Positions 1-9,200 of a stretch of 25,870 nt of DNA are shown one piece after another. The position numbers were made by a program, and so were the translations under genes. The stretch covers positions 1 through 25,870 of the forward strand of contig CAIWTC010000227.1 of NCBI GenBank assembly GCA_903915485.1, written 5' to 3'. The notes beneath the pieces were generated by a model. It was not told the origin of the DNA, searched no databases, and was given only the letters and a program-made list of their open reading frames with translations. The DNA comes from an uncultured Ignavibacteriales bacterium. Its GTDB lineage: Bacteria; Bacteroidota; Ignavibacteria; Ignavibacteriales; Ignavibacteriaceae. Positions within the stretch are counted from its first letter, which is position 1. The number at the start of each line of letters is the position of its first letter.

Positions 1-1
1 A

Positions 2-220
2 GGGGCATTTTACGCTTTCCCGAAAATCGAAATAGATATTCCCGATGCAGAATTTGTTACTGGATTGATAAAAGAAACCGGCGTAGTTGTAGTTCCGGGG
101 AGTGGATTTGGACAAGTACCGGGAACCAAGCATTTCAGAATTGTCTTTTTACCAAATGAAGAGATTTTAGGCAAGGCATATTCAAAGATTGCCGAATATC
201 TTTATAAAATCAGGAAATAG
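2..220 (+). CDS. Class I/II aminotransferase, C-terminal fragment (5' end outside window)
   Basis: The frame is open from position 2 to a TAG stop at 218-220 and gives 72 residues beginning GAFYAFPKIEI. The segment PGSGFG followed by HFRIVFL matches the C-terminal part of PLP-dependent fold-type I aminotransferases of the aspartate/alanine group, where the Arg of the 'FR' binds the substrate carboxylate. The PLP lysine lies upstream, outside the window, so substrate and exact subfamily cannot be told. A hairpin with a T-rich tail follows 18 bp after the stop, so this is probably the last gene of its transcript. It runs opposite to the signalling operon that ends at 313. Confidence 0.85.
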   Translation, partial: GAFYAFPKIEIDIPDAEFVTGLIKETGVVVVPGSGFGQVPGTKHFRIVFLPNEEILGKAYSKIAEYLYKIRK

Positions 221-238
221 CAGCCAGATTAGTTTTTG

Positions 239-280
239 TACTTACTAGTGATGCCGCAGTTCATTAGTAAGTATAATTTT
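239..280 (+). terminator. Rho-independent terminator of the aminotransferase gene
   Basis: Left arm 239-251 and right arm 261-273 are complementary over 13 bp with one G-T mismatch; the loop is 252-260. The right arm is followed by TAATTTT on the plus strand. On the minus strand the trailing sequence is A-rich rather than T-rich, so the element serves mainly the plus-strand aminotransferase. It also sits just beyond the 3' end of the minus-strand operon. Confidence 0.6.
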
Positions 281-312
281 GTATGCGATAAAAGGTATTA
301 GTTTTTTTAATA

Positions 313-1329
313 TTAACTGTTTATCAATGGCTGAATTGTTAAAGTGACTTCTGTCCCGTTCTCTCCGAATACTTTTAAATCCCCTTCAATCTGTGAAGTC
401 AATGCGGTGATTAACTGATACCCTAACGTTGTTGCAGTATCACAATTGAAATTTTTAGGCAAGCCGATCCCATCATCCTTAATACTAAGCAATATCGTGT
501 CTCCGTTATTTATTAGAGTGATCGTTACAGTACCCTCTCTTGAATCAGGGAATGCATGCTTTAGTACATTTGTCAGAACTTCATTGATTATCAACCCAAA
601 CGGAATTGCAGAATCTAACTGCAGCAGTGCGCTATCAAGCTGTTTTACAATTTTAATATTTTTGACTTTTTCACGATAGGAAGTCGTAAGAAATGGGACT
701 AATTCATCAACAAACACTTTTAAATCGACATTTGCTAAATCTGGAGAATTGTATATCCGTTCGTGGATAATTGCCATAGTACGGACTCTATTTTGGCTAT
801 CGTGAAAAGCCAACTTTATTAGCGGATCGCTAAACGACATAGACTGAAGATCAAGCAAACTTGAGATAACCTGCAAATTATTTTTCACACGGTGATGAAT
901 TTCCTTAAGCATAACTTCTTTTTCATGAAGTGATGTCTTGAGCTGCTGCTCAGCATGGATTCTGTCGTCTATATCGTAAAACAATATCCCAACTTGATTC
1001 GGCTTTGTGGAGAATGAAAATACTTCAAAATTTTTATTGATAACTTTTGAAAATATTTCTTCTTTTAATGGCTTCCCGGTTTTAGCTGCCTCAATTATTC
1101 CATTAAACAACTCCACATTGATATCAGGGAAACTCTCGAGTATTGTCTTGCCCTCAAAAGTATCCGCGGTAGTATTGAAGTATGCAGCAAATGCAGGATT
1201 CACTGAAACAATTTTCCCATTTATGACATTACCTTGCTCATCTTTTACTCCATCGCAGATGATGCTTCCATCCATTAATTCAGTGAATAGAATCCGATAA
1301 TGTTCGTCACTACTATTTTTATTTTCCAT
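313..1329 (-). CDS. PAS-domain sensor histidine kinase, HisKA_2/HATPase_c type
   Basis: A soluble 338-residue kinase with no membrane segment. Residues about 10-125 look like a PAS sensor domain. Residues 143-151 (EIHHRVKNN) are the HisKA_2 phosphoacceptor motif, with His145 the likely phosphorylated residue. The ATP-binding domain shows an N-box around residues 248-259 (INEVLTNVLKHA) and a G-box at 285-290 (DDGIGL). It is the last gene of the minus-strand chemosensory operon, 17 bp after a lone receiver gene that is a natural phosphorylation partner. The ATG has only a weak AGAG immediately upstream, so translation may be coupled. The ligand of the PAS domain cannot be told. Confidence 0.88.
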   Translation of the reverse strand: MENKNSSDEHYRILFTELMDGSIICDGVKDEQGNVINGKIVSVNPAFAAYFNTTADTFEGKTILESFPDINVELFNGIIEAAKTGKPLKEEIFSKVINKNFEVFSFSTKPNQVGILFYDIDDRIHAEQQLKTSLHEKEVMLKEIHHRVKNNLQVISSLLDLQSMSFSDPLIKLAFHDSQNRVRTMAIIHERIYNSPDLANVDLKVFVDELVPFLTTSYREKVKNIKIVKQLDSALLQLDSAIPFGLIINEVLTNVLKHAFPDSREGTVTITLINNGDTILLSIKDDGIGLPKNFNCDTATTLGYQLITALTSQIEGDLKVFGENGTEVTLTIQPLINS

Positions 1330-1346
1330 CTCTAAAATATTTCTTT

Positions 1347-1748
1347 CTAATCAGAAATTAACTTCAAGTCTTTAAGCTGCGCTATCAAAGTTGATTTTTG
1401 AATAGGCTTTATTAAATATGAAGTACACCCGCCGCTATAATATGAATCGAAAACATCATGAGGCGAGTCGAGTGCAGTCACCATGATAATTTTAACTTCT
1501 TTTTCAGGAGATACATTCAATAATTTTTCTTTGTCTCGTATTATTTTCAAAGCCTCATTTCCATCTAAGGTAGGCATCATTATATCAAGACAAATCAACT
1601 GATAAGGGTTTGCTTCATCCAAGGCTAACTGATGTGCCTGAACCGCTTCTTCGCCATTTACTGCAACATCACATTCTCCGTATGCAGATAGATATTTTTG
1701 TAAGACAACCCGATTTGTAAAATCGTCTTCAACGATTAATATTCGCAT
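1347..1748 (-). CDS. Single-domain response regulator (REC only)
   Basis: 133 residues forming one CheY-like receiver. Acidic pocket E7-D8-D9, phosphoacceptor Asp55 in LICLDIMMP, switch Thr91 in MVTALD, and conserved Lys114 in YLIKP are all present. There is no output domain, so it acts as a diffusible phosphate carrier or through protein contact. It lies between two kinase genes (7 bp after the upstream one, 17 bp before the next) and is likely phosphorylated by one or both. A GAGGA ribosome binding site precedes the ATG. It differs from the operon's CheY at 13337, being longer between beta-3 and beta-4. Confidence 0.88.
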   Translation of the reverse strand: MRILIVEDDFTNRVVLQKYLSAYGECDVAVNGEEAVQAHQLALDEANPYQLICLDIMMPTLDGNEALKIIRDKEKLLNVSPEKEVKIIMVTALDSPHDVFDSYYSGGCTSYLIKPIQKSTLIAQLKDLKLISD

Positions 1749-1755
1749 AGTATCC

Positions 1756-3660
1756 TCATTCTATTAAATTCTCTTCTTTCAAAATAGGAATTTCCACATA
1801 AAAACTTGTCCCAATATTAACTTCACTTTCTAACCATATTCGCCCCTTCATTAGTTCCACAATCTTCTGAGTAATTGCCAAACCAAGTCCAATGCCGCCA
1901 TACTTTTTTGTTAGTGAACTATCGCCCTGGGTAAAACTTTCAAAAATCGACTTAAACAAACTCTCATGAATTCCAATTCCTGAATCTTTTATACAAATCA
2001 TCAGCATTTCTTTTTCTTCTTCATTATTCACTAAGTCCATCTTCAATTCGATAAATCCTTTTGATGTGAACTTTAGTGAGTTCCCAATCAGATTATTCAA
2101 TATCTGTCCGACCTTAATCGGGTCGCAATAAATATAATCCGGCAGGTCATCTGCCAATGTAACTTTAAGTGCAAGCCCTTTTGCTGCAGCATCCAGTTTG
2201 AATATATCTAAAGTATCCGAGATTAATTCCTTGACAGGATATTTAGAATTAAGAAGTTTGTCCTGTCCATATTCTGCCTTTGTATAAGCTAAAATATTGT
2301 TCAGTAAATTATGAAGGAGCAACGATGAGCGCTTAGTCATACTAACGAATTGCCTCTGCTCACTATCAAGAGTAGTATCGCTAAGAATATCAATTGTTCC
2401 GATGATACCATTAAGGGGCGTACGGATTTCATGACTCATATTCGCCAGAAAAATGCTTTTTGCTTTAGCGGCAACTTCGGCAAGTTCCTTTGCCTTAATA
2501 AGATTCAATTCAAGAAGTTTTCTCTCAGTTGTGTCAAAGCATGTGCCGATGTAACCGGCGAACTCGCCTTTTTGGTCATAATATGGAGAAGCAATACACC
2601 ATATTTGCCGATAGACCACATCACGGTTTAACAACCTGAACTCAAAGTCTACTTTTTTCTGCTCTATAAAGGCAGTTAAAAATTTCTGTTTTATTAGTTG
2701 TATGTCTAATGGATGAACAGAATTAAACCACCCTTCATCACAGTCATCTGATAAAGTCCTGCCGGTAAAGTCCAACCAAGTCTTATTAAAATAATTGAAT
2801 TTACCAATTTCGTTTGTACGCCAAATCATAGTAGGAAATTCTTCGAACATACTCAAGTAATAATTTCGTGACTCCATCAATGCTCTATCAATTTCCCTCT
2901 GAATTGTAGTGTCATGAAAAGAATAGAGGTGACCATTGCTAATGCCATGCTCATCAATCATTTCTGAATGATTCAACTCAATTTGTACCTGTTCGTTATT
3001 TTTTGAAAGGAGCAATTTGTAGCTATTTAACTTTGCAGCTTTATCAGGCAAAATTGAAGTTAGGATACATATTAAACTCTCGTTATCAATATCATTAATA
3101 AGGTTAAGTATCTTGTCAATATTCTGACCTTTAACTTCCGAAAGACTCCACCCGGTAATTGCTTCTGCTCTTGTATTTATAAACTGGATAACATTATCAT
3201 TATCAGAAACGATTACACCATCGCTTATATTTTTGAGTATTGTATTGAGCAGTCTCTCGCTCTTTTTTACAAGTTTAACATCCTTTGATTTTGAAAGAGC
3301 AATCTCAATTGTAATTCTTAAATCCGTAAGGTCGAACGGCTTTATAATATACCCAAACGGAGATACTTGCTTTGCTCTCTCAATGTTCTCCTCATTTGAA
3401 GCAGAAGTAATAAACACAACAGGGATATCATAGTGCTTTAATATTTTCTCAGCTGTTTCAATTCCGTCTAATTCACCTTTTATGAAAACATCCATCAGTA
3501 CTAAATCAGGGACATTAGTTTCCAAATATTTAAGGACCTTTATTCCATTGTCGAAAACCTCAAGAACTTCATATCCGAGCATTTCAATATTTTTCTTAAT
3601 ATCGAGTGCAATTATGTTTTCGTCCTCAACGATAAGTATTTTGGCTTTACTACTTTCCAT
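1756..3660 (-). CDS. Multi-domain sensor kinase: REC-PAS-PAS-HisKA-HATPase_c
   Basis: 634 residues from the ATG at 3660. An in-frame TTG 12 bp further upstream is a less likely start; the chosen ATG overlaps the cheB stop by a few bases, which suggests coupling. An N-terminal receiver (Asp57 in LVLMDVFIK, Lys107 in YIIKPF) is followed by two PAS domains (about 135-255 and 265-380), a HisKA domain with His410 in NMSHEIRTPLNG, and a HATPase_c domain (N-box QILNNLIGNSLKFT, G1 DSGIGI, G2 GGIGLGLAI). No membrane helix is seen, so it is cytoplasmic. The receiver at the N-terminus, rather than the C-terminus as in usual hybrid kinases, suggests that it accepts phosphate or a signal from another kinase, possibly CheA. 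Confidence 0.9.
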   Translation of the reverse strand: MESSKAKILIVEDENIIALDIKKNIEMLGYEVLEVFDNGIKVLKYLETNVPDLVLMDVFIKGELDGIETAEKILKHYDIPVVFITSASNEENIERAKQVSPFGYIIKPFDLTDLRITIEIALSKSKDVKLVKKSERLLNTILKNISDGVIVSDNDNVIQFINTRAEAITGWSLSEVKGQNIDKILNLINDIDNESLICILTSILPDKAAKLNSYKLLLSKNNEQVQIELNHSEMIDEHGISNGHLYSFHDTTIQREIDRALMESRNYYLSMFEEFPTMIWRTNEIGKFNYFNKTWLDFTGRTLSDDCDEGWFNSVHPLDIQLIKQKFLTAFIEQKKVDFEFRLLNRDVVYRQIWCIASPYYDQKGEFAGYIGTCFDTTERKLLELNLIKAKELAEVAAKAKSIFLANMSHEIRTPLNGIIGTIDILSDTTLDSEQRQFVSMTKRSSLLLHNLLNNILAYTKAEYGQDKLLNSKYPVKELISDTLDIFKLDAAAKGLALKVTLADDLPDYIYCDPIKVGQILNNLIGNSLKFTSKGFIELKMDLVNNEEEKEMLMICIKDSGIGIHESLFKSIFESFTQGDSSLTKKYGGIGLGLAITQKIVELMKGRIWLESEVNIGTSFYVEIPILKEENLIE

Positions 3661-4747
3661 AATTTTCCACAACCATATTTAATACTGCACCCGCAATATT
3701 TTCCAGAGGAAGAATTTTATCCACTCCTCCAAGTTTAATGGCCTCATTAGGCATACCAAATACTATACAGCTCTTTTCATCCTGCGCAATTGTTCTTGCA
3801 CCGGCATTTTTCATCTCCAGCATTCCTCTTGCACCATCATCTCCCATCCCTGTCATTATCACTCCAATACCATTTTGCCCCGCATACCGCGCAGCAGAAC
3901 GGAAGAGTACATCAACAGAAGGACGATGACGGCTAACCAAGGGACCATCCTTTATCTCGACATAGTATTTTGTGCCGCTTCTTTTGAGCAATATGTGATG
4001 ATTCCCCGGAGCAATCAATGCACGGCCGCGAATGACACTATCTCCATTTTCAGCTTCTTTAACTGTAATTCTGCAAGTTGAATCAAGACGCACCGCAAAG
4101 GCTTTAGTAAAATTTTCAGGCATATGCTGAACTATGACTATGCCGGGACAATCGGGAGGCAAAGCTTCTAAAAATATACGAAGCGCCTCTGTTCCCCCGG
4201 TAGATGCCCCAACTATAATAACTTTTTCTGTGGTTTCAAAAAATTTAGAAGAATAGTTCCCTGCTAAAATAACATCAGCAGAATACTTTGGCGAAACATG
4301 AATCGGCTTGCTTCTTTTATGTAAAGTTGCTTTGGCAGCAGCCATAATTGAGTCATAGAGTCGTATTTTCGATTCTTCTAAAAATACTTTTGTACCTAAT
4401 TTTGGTTTAGTGATTATATCCACTGCACCTAATTCAATTGCACGCAAAGCAGTTTCAGAACCGCTATCTGCTAAACTGGAACAAATGATAACGGGAATAG
4501 GATGCTGACTCATTATCTTCTGAAGAAAAGATAGCCCATCCATATTTGGCATTTCAATATCGAGAGTTATTACATCAGGTACCTGCACTTCAATTTTCTT
4601 CATTGCAAGCAAAGGATCTGATGCACTACCGAGTATTTCTATGTCAGGAAAACTCTGAAGAATATCTGTAAGAGTCTGCCTTACTACTGCCGAATCATCT
4701 ACAATTAAGACTCTAACTTTTTTTTGCGGGTCCATGTTATTTACCAT
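3650..4747 (-). CDS. cheB: CheB, chemoreceptor glutamate methylesterase/deamidase
   Basis: 365 residues. It has an N-terminal receiver (pocket D17-D18, phosphoacceptor Asp63 in ITLDIEMPNMDG, Lys114 in IITKP) and a C-terminal methylesterase domain. The catalytic triad is visible: Ser182 in VGASTGGTEAL, His208 in QHMP and Asp304 in GMGDDGARGM. It removes methyl groups from receptor glutamates and is activated by CheA. Two starts are possible: ATG 4747, which overlaps cheR by 11 bp and follows AAGAAAG, and ATG 4735, one base after the cheR stop, with no clear Shine-Dalgarno. I keep the longer form, but the receiver fold starts only at about residue 10, so either works. Confidence 0.96.
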   Translation of the reverse strand: MVNNMDPQKKVRVLIVDDSAVVRQTLTDILQSFPDIEILGSASDPLLAMKKIEVQVPDVITLDIEMPNMDGLSFLQKIMSQHPIPVIICSSLADSGSETALRAIELGAVDIITKPKLGTKVFLEESKIRLYDSIMAAAKATLHKRSKPIHVSPKYSADVILAGNYSSKFFETTEKVIIVGASTGGTEALRIFLEALPPDCPGIVIVQHMPENFTKAFAVRLDSTCRITVKEAENGDSVIRGRALIAPGNHHILLKRSGTKYYVEIKDGPLVSRHRPSVDVLFRSAARYAGQNGIGVIMTGMGDDGARGMLEMKNAGARTIAQDEKSCIVFGMPNEAIKLGGVDKILPLENIAGAVLNMVVENYGK

Positions 4748-5576
4748 ACACTTTCTTATAAACTGTGGGACTCACTCTTTTCAACGGCATATTCATCCCC
4801 ACCAGCGATTCCGAATGACCGTGGAAAAAATAACCACCCGGCACTATTGCCGAAACAAGTTTATCTACAACTTTTTCTTGAGTGCTCCTGTCAAAATATA
4901 TTAGCACATTCCGGCAAAAAACCAGATGCATCTGAATATCCTTCTTCACTTCATCATTGACTAAATTGTTCTTAAAAAATTTTACCTTATTTCTAATCTG
5001 CGGGATTAGCCTAACGATTGCCTTTTCAGAATCCTTGCTTCTCAGAAAATACTCTTTCAATATGCTCTCATTAACTCCGTAAATATCCGTCATTGAATAT
5101 ATAGCAGCTTTACCTTTGTCAATCATTGTTGTAGAAATATCAGAAGCATATATAGTATAGTCTCTTCTATCATTTTTCTTAAAATACTCCTCAAGAGTAA
5201 TTGCAATTGAATAAGCTTCTTCTCCAGATGAACAACCGGCACTCCAGATATTAAGGCAGTCATATTTCCCTAATATTGAATTGAACAATTCATTAAGCAG
5301 AGTTTCGGAAAGCAGAACCAAGTGTTCATTTTCTCTGAAAAAATCAGTTTTATTCGTAGTGATGACATCAAGCATTTTGTGTAATTCCAGAGCCTTCCCT
5401 TCCGGCGAAAATAAATAGTCACAGTATTCCTCGATAGAGAATAACTCTAACTGCTTCATTCGTCTGAATAACCTGCCTTGAACCATCTCTCTTTTTTCGA
5501 AAGTGAGATTAATCCCTGTATTGGAGTAGACAAGTTCCCTTAATCGCTCAAAATTACTTCTTGATAGTTTCAGCAT
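4737..5576 (-). CDS. cheR: CheR, full-length chemoreceptor methyltransferase
   Basis: 279 residues, the usual CheR length. The N-terminal helical domain (residues 1 to about 75, with TGINLTFEKREMVQGRLFRR) is followed by the SAM-dependent methyltransferase domain: DFFRE before the catalytic fold, motif I WSAGCSSGEEAYSIAI, an ASDIS acidic loop, and CRNVLIYFD. It methylates receptor glutamates using S-adenosylmethionine. It sits between cheW and cheB. A second, shorter CheR-like protein is encoded at 10658. The cheW-cheR gap contains a perfect hairpin. No strong Shine-Dalgarno precedes the ATG. Confidence 0.96.
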   Translation of the reverse strand: MLKLSRSNFERLRELVYSNTGINLTFEKREMVQGRLFRRMKQLELFSIEEYCDYLFSPEGKALELHKMLDVITTNKTDFFRENEHLVLLSETLLNELFNSILGKYDCLNIWSAGCSSGEEAYSIAITLEEYFKKNDRRDYTIYASDISTTMIDKGKAAIYSMTDIYGVNESILKEYFLRSKDSEKAIVRLIPQIRNKVKFFKNNLVNDEVKKDIQMHLVFCRNVLIYFDRSTQEKVVDKLVSAIVPGGYFFHGHSESLVGMNMPLKRVSPTVYKKVYGK

Positions 5577-5597
5577 TTTATATCACATTTTTATAGA

Positions 5598-5632
5598 TGA
5601 CCGGTTCCGCGTGCAAAATGCAGAACCGGTCA
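5598..5632 (-). promoter_or_regulatory. Intercistronic hairpin between cheW and cheR
   Basis: A perfect 10-bp inverted repeat: 5598-5607 (TGACCGGTTC) pairs with 5623-5632. The loop holds a smaller TGC/GCA complement. In the minus-strand RNA the hairpin is followed by AUCUAUAAAAAUG rather than a U-run, so it is not a classic terminator. An RNA-stability or processing element that sets different levels of upstream and downstream cistrons is the most likely role. Confidence 0.5.
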
Positions 5633-5641
5633 AGGTATATA

Positions 5642-6145
5642 TTAGACACTTTCTTCAACTACGGAACTGGTTTGCTGAACGAACATAAGTTCATCTGATG
5701 AAAAAACCCGGTCGATATCCAGAATCATCAAGAATTGTTCATCCCGCTTGCCCATTCCATGCAGGAACTCAGCTTTAAACTTAGTTCCTAATCTGGGAGG
5801 CGGTTCAATTTGTGAAGGCTCCAATTCGAAAACTTCTTCAACTGAATCAGCCAAAGCACCGAGTACAATAAGCTCCGACTCGAAAGCAATCTCCAAAACA
5901 ATAATGCAAGTGTTAATTGTACGCTCACATTTATCCATCCCGAATTTCAGTCTCAAATCAATAACAGGAACTACACTGCCGCGAAGGTTTATTACACCGC
6001 GCATATAATCAGGTGTCCTTGGTATTTTAGTAATGTTTGTGTAGTCAAGAACTTCACGAACTTTAGCAACATCTACTGCGAAAAGTTCTTCTTCCAGCGT
6101 GAAAGTTAAATATGGTCTGACTTCCGAAATATTCTGTGTTGCCAT
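5642..6145 (-). CDS. cheW: CheW chemotaxis coupling protein
   Basis: 167 residues made of one CheW-like domain. The typical pattern is present: YLTFTLEEELFAVDV near the start, VREVLDY, the RTPDYMRGVINLRGSVVPVIDLR core at about residues 42-65 and LGALADSVEEV. It links the receptor signalling tip to the CheA regulatory domain. A strong Shine-Dalgarno (AAAGGAG, 6 bases upstream of ATG) suggests high expression, as expected for an array scaffold protein. It follows the receptor gene after 66 bp with no visible terminator. The last ~15 residues are a Ser/Val-rich tail without recognisable motif. Confidence 0.95.
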   Translation of the reverse strand: MATQNISEVRPYLTFTLEEELFAVDVAKVREVLDYTNITKIPRTPDYMRGVINLRGSVVPVIDLRLKFGMDKCERTINTCIIVLEIAFESELIVLGALADSVEEVFELEPSQIEPPPRLGTKFKAEFLHGMGKRDEQFLMILDIDRVFSSDELMFVQQTSSVVEESV

Positions 6146-6211
6146 TTCTAACTCCTTTCTTTCATTATAATTTTATGTTTGACAAATATATTTTTCATAC
6201 TATGCCATCAA

Positions 6212-9200
6212 CTAAAATTTTTCGAATTCTGCATCAAGATGATCACTTGAATCATCTACATCGAACTTAAAGCCCTTTGACGAGCTATAGTCTTTTTCAC
6301 TTGAAGACGGCTTTCCCTGCTTTAGTGCGCGGGGTGCATTCTTTCTCGTTTGTTTCGTACCAATCATTCTCTGATTAGATTCATCAATTTTGAAGAATCC
6401 GATTGTTGAGGCTAATTGACCTGAAAGTCCATTCAAATTATCCGCAGTTGATGACAACTCTTCTGAAGCTGCTGCATTCTGCTGAATAACCTGATCCAAT
6501 TGCTGAAGTGCTTTATTAATCTGACTTGCACCTGCGTTCTGCTCGTTACTTGCAGCAGTTATTTCCTGAACAAGTTCTGCAGTTTTTGTAATATCCGGAA
6601 CTAATTTAGATAACATCTGACCGGCATTTTCAGCAATCTGAACACTGCTGGCTGATAATTTATTGATTTCACCTGCAGCAGTCTGACTTCTTTCAGCAAG
6701 TTTTCTTACTTCAGAGGCAACAACCGCAAAGCCTTTTCCATGCTCACCGGCACGGGCTGCTTCAATCGCCGCATTCAATGCGAGAAGATTTGTTTGTCTT
6801 GCGATTTCTTCAATGATTGAAATTTTACTTGCAATCTCTTTCATCGCGATAACTGTTTCTGAAACAGCCTTGCCACCGACTTTAGCATTCTCTGCTGATT
6901 GCAGTGCTATCTTCTCAGTCTGTTGAGCGTTCTCAGCATTCTGTTTAATGTTTGAGGTCATCTGTTCCATTGAAGAACTTGCTTCCTGTGCAGATGCCGC
7001 TTGTTTGTTCGCACCTTCAGAGATTTGACCGGCATTTCCACTAAGCTCTTTGCTTCCGGAAGAAACGCTGTCTGCTGCTGTTTTTACATTTTCAACAACA
7101 TCAGTTAGACCCTTAATCATTGCATCCAATGCTTTCATAAGTGAATCGTTGCTGGAACGGGCTTTCACACTAACCATAAGGTTACCACCTGCAATCTCTT
7201 CAGCAATTTCACCAACTTCATTCATTGACTCAATTAGTAAGTTGATATTATTCTTAATCTGATTGAAATCACCATTGTAGTTATCAGAGATAGGTCTTGG
7301 CATATCGCCTTTGGATATTCTGTCGACATATTCTGCTGCAACATTCAATGGTCCAATAACTGCATCAAGAGTTTCATTTACGCCTTGTACAATTTTTCTA
7401 AAGTCACCTTGATGTTTATTAGCGTCCGCTCTGGTTGCCAATCTACCATCAACTGCGGCCTTGACCAGCATAGCGGCATCAGATACGAGCGAATTCACTG
7501 CATCGATACAAGTGTTTAAGTTATTTTTGATTTCATTGAAATCACCGTGATAATTATCGGTAATCTTATTAGGAATATCGCCTTTAGATATTCTATCAAC
7601 ATATTCTGCTGCAACATTTAAAGGCCCTATAACTGAATCTAATGTGTCGTTTACACCTTGAACGATTTTTCTGAAATCGCCCTGATGTTTAGTTGCATCA
7701 GCTCTTGTAGCAAGTTTACCTTCAATCGCTGCTCTGGAAAGGTTCCCTGCATCTGCGACTAATCCGTTAACTGCGTCAACGCAAGCATTCAAGTTATTTT
7801 TGATTTCGTTGAAGTCACCATTATAACTGTCAGTAATCTTATTCGGAATGTCACCTTTTGCGATTCTATCAACATATTCTGCTGCGACATTCAAAGGTCC
7901 GATAACCGCATCAAGAGTATCGTTAACACCCTGGACGATTTTTCTGAAATCACCCTGATGTTTACTTGCATCTGCTCTAGTTGCAAGTTTACCTTCTACT
8001 GCGGCCCTTACCAGTGTTCCTGCATCAACTACTAATCCATTTACTGCATCAATACAAGAGTTTAGATTATTTTTGATTTCATTAAAGTCGCCGTTGTAAC
8101 TGTCAGTAATCTTATTAGGGATATCTCCCTTTGCGATTCTATCGACATATTCTGCTGCAACATTCAATGGCCCGATTACTGAATCTAATGTGTCGTTAAC
8201 ACCTTGAACGATTTTCCTGAAATCGCCCTGATGTTTATTTGCATCTGCCCTTGTTGCAAGTTTACCTTCAACTGCTGCTTTTACCAATACACCGGCATCT
8301 GAAACTAATCCGTTGATTGCATCAATACACATGTTCAGGTTGTTCTTGATCTCATTGAAATCACCATTATAATTATCAGTAATTCTTTGAGGAATATCGC
8401 CCTTAGCAATTCTATCAACATATTCTGCTGCAACATTCAAAGGTCCAATAACTGAATCTAATGTGTCGTTTACACCTTGAACGATTTTCCTGAAATCGCC
8501 CTGATGTTTGCTTGCATCTGCTCTGGTTGCGAGCTTTCCTTCAACTGCTGCTTTTACCAATATTCCGGCATCGGAAACTAATCCGTTGACCGCATCAATA
8601 CAAGCATTGAGGTTATTCTTTATTTCGTTGAAATCACCATTGTAATTGTCTGTGATTTTATTTGGTATGTCACCTTTTGCAATTCTATCAACATACTCTG
8701 CAGCAACATTCAAAGGTCCAATTACTGAATCCAATGTATCATTAACACCTTGAACAATTTTTTTGAAATCACCCTGATGTTTACTTGCATCTGCTCTAGT
8801 AGCTAGCTTTCCTTCAACTGCTGCTTTTACCAAGACACCTGCATCTGAAACTAATCCATTGACAGCATCAATGCACATGTTTAGATTATTCTTTATCTCA
8901 TTGAAATCACCGTTATAGTTGTCTGTAATTCTTTGAGGAATATCGCCCTTAGCGATTCTATCTACATATTCTGCTGCAACATTCAAAGGTCCGATAACAG
9001 AATCAAGTGTTGAGTTTACACCTTCAACTAATTCTTTGAAACTTCCACCAAACTTGGTTGCATTACCGCGAGTGCTTAGTTTACCTGCAACCGCTGCATC
9101 TGAAAGCATGGATACTTCTGCAACAAGGCTTCTGACAGTATCAACCACAGAAACAAAACTTTTTCCTAAAACATCTTTATCAGATTTAGGAGAGTATACA

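Noticed and set aside
3661..3672. TTG start four codons upstream for the kinase at 1756
   Set aside because: The ATG at 3660 is a better start codon, and the receiver domain begins after it; the four extra residues add nothing to the fold.
3482..3682. Plus-strand open frames inside the signalling genes (for example here, 446-679, 1007-1300, 7050-7262, 9036-9314)
   Set aside because: All are antisense to genes with clear domains, show no family pattern and no ribosome binding sites; they follow from codon bias on the other strand.
7235..9004. Regular direct repeats that could look like a CRISPR or satellite array
   Set aside because: The unit is 273 bp, in frame within one long open gene, with conserved protein and synonymous variation. 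These are protein domain repeats.
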